Below are positions 6,469 to 7,244 of a stretch of DNA of 7,244 bases, in pieces. Origin of the DNA: Azoarcus sp. (lineage in GTDB: Bacteria > Pseudomonadota > Gammaproteobacteria > Burkholderiales > Rhodocyclaceae). Below the pieces are notes generated by a model. The model had not been told where the DNA came from and did not search any database. It saw only the letters and a program-made list of their open reading frames with translations. The first letter of the stretch is position 1, and every line of letters starts with the position of its first letter. The DNA lies in assembly GCA_031259795.1 (NCBI GenBank), contig JAIRLA010000155.1:1-7244 (forward strand), written 5' to 3'. A program made the translations under genes and the position numbers.

Positions 6469-6789
6469 ATGGATACCCGCGGAATCGAACAAATGCTCTC
6501 CGAACTGCGCTCGGTGTCGCAGGCGGCCCAGAACAAACCCGTGCAATCCGGCGAGGCGGCGGGGGGCGTCAGCTTCGCCGACGCGCTCGACAACGCCCTC
6601 AAGGACGTCAGCGCCGCCCAGAAAGAAGCGCGCGCCATGGCGCAGGATTTCTCCGCCGGCGACCCCAACGTCAATTTGCAGGACGTGATGGTCAACCTGC
6701 AAAAAGCCAACCTCTCGTTCCAGCAAATGGTACAGGTCCGCAACCGGCTGGTGTCGGCCTACCAGGACATCATGAACATGTCCGTCTGA
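6469..6789 (+). CDS. fliE: Flagellar hook-basal body protein FliE
   Basis: FliE is the small adaptor joining the MS ring to the proximal rod. It is among the first proteins exported by the flagellar type III apparatus and has no cleaved signal. The product is 106 aa; the family is about 100-115. The N-terminus (MDTRGIEQMLSELRSV) is helical. After a polar linker comes the conserved half: SFADALDNALKDV (35-47), a helix rich in A, Q and K, then DPNVNLQDVMVNLQKANLSF and a QMVQVRNRLVSAYQDIMNM ending typical of FliE. GGAG at 6457-6460, 8 nt before the ATG, is a good ribosome binding site. The sigma54 site at 6407-6422 suggests it is transcribed separately from flrBC, perhaps with read-through. fliF, which follows fliE in Pseudomonas and Vibrio, is not downstream here. 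Confidence 0.96.
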   Translation: MDTRGIEQMLSELRSVSQAAQNKPVQSGEAAGGVSFADALDNALKDVSAAQKEARAMAQDFSAGDPNVNLQDVMVNLQKANLSFQQMVQVRNRLVSAYQDIMNMSV

Positions 6790-6837
6790 CGGCGCGCCGT
6801 TCTCCCAGCGTTCTTCCAGCGCCGCGCCAACCTTCCC

Positions 6838-6885
6838 GAAGCGGGACAAATCCAATCGGACGATGCGCCGCCGGATTCCCGCTTC
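6838..6885. repeat. Stem-loop downstream of fliE
   Basis: GAAGCGGG (6838-6845) pairs with CCCGCTTC (6878-6885). After a 3-nt bulge, AATCC (6849-6853) pairs with GGATT (6873-6877), leaving a 19-nt loop. It lies about 50 bp after the fliE stop. No run of T follows, so it is not a standard intrinsic terminator, though it could protect the mRNA 3' end or be part of a small RNA. Confidence 0.5.
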
Positions 6886-6997
6886 GCCGAGGCCGGTTTC
6901 GCTCCAGTTTCGCCGCAAGGACAAGAGGCAATGGCCCTGTCACGCGGGCATGGCGACAAAGCGGGACGCACGCCCGAATCAGAATAGGCACAAACTA

Positions 6998-7013
6998 TGT
7001 CAATAATATGACA
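6998..7013. promoter_or_regulatory. Dyad TGTCA-N6-TGACA in the AT-rich patch
   Basis: Perfect 5-bp arms (6998-7002 and 7009-7013) are spaced by six bases. The half-site spacing is like that of CRP/FNR-family operators, but the half-site itself is not one I can assign. It could be an operator for a gene beyond the right edge. A 5-bp dyad in AT-rich DNA can also be chance. Confidence 0.3.
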
Positions 7014-7129
7014 CCATAACAATAATGTAGCCTGAAAGTATTGCCCGCCGAAAATCATTCGTATAGACTCGCGGAAATTTCCATTTCGTCGCCATGGGCT
7101 TTTGCGTGGCATTTTTCGATGAGAAAAGG

Positions 7130-7244
<115 letters not shown>

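Noticed and set aside
5869..6924. 351-aa minus-strand frame from the fliE downstream region into flrC
   Set aside because: It is antisense to fliE and the flrC 3' half. The first 45 residues lie in non-coding DNA and match no family I know.
7096..7111. Second GG-N10-GC sigma54-like site upstream of the heptamer tract
   Set aside because: Only the GG/GC core and a few other positions match. Such cores are frequent by chance in GC-rich DNA.

Overview
The window is a high-GC proteobacterial flagellar locus. It resembles a beta- or gammaproteobacterium with a FlrBC/FleSR-type hierarchy; codon use and the dispersed repeats lean towards Betaproteobacteria, but I cannot name a genus. Five complete flagellar genes occupy about 821-6789. 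Both edges hold non-coding or mobile material.

Layout. Positions 1-118 (minus strand) hold the first 39 codons of an IS5-family transposase that runs off the left edge. About 230 bp of non-coding element end follow, with a nested palindrome at 333-369. Positions 389-771 are a cluster of three kinds of dispersed palindromic repeat, two of them forming one large inverted pair. On the minus strand, fliF (3507-1822) and fliG (1825-821) overlap by 4 bp and encode the MS ring and the rotor switch protein. On the plus strand, flrB (3676-4986) and flrC (4983-6392) also overlap by 4 bp and encode a soluble PAS-histidine kinase and a sigma54-dependent response regulator. fliE (6469-6789), the rod/MS-ring adaptor, follows. 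The last 455 bp carry no confident gene: a GC-rich stem-loop, an AT-rich patch with a dyad, and a (CCGGTCT)n tandem repeat running off the right edge.

How it works together. FlrB is expected to phosphorylate FlrC at D55. FlrC has an intact GAFTGA loop, so it should activate sigma54 polymerase. A strong -24/-12 promoter lies just upstream of fliE and a weaker one lies upstream of fliF. The regulators therefore appear to control the basal-body genes on either side of them. Compared with the linear order fleSR-fliEFG known from Pseudomonas and Vibrio, the flrB-flrC-fliE block is inverted relative to fliFG. fliH does not follow fliG directly. No clearly new system is evident. The most unusual elements are the gene order, the repeat cluster at the fliG 3' end and the heptanucleotide tract at the right edge.
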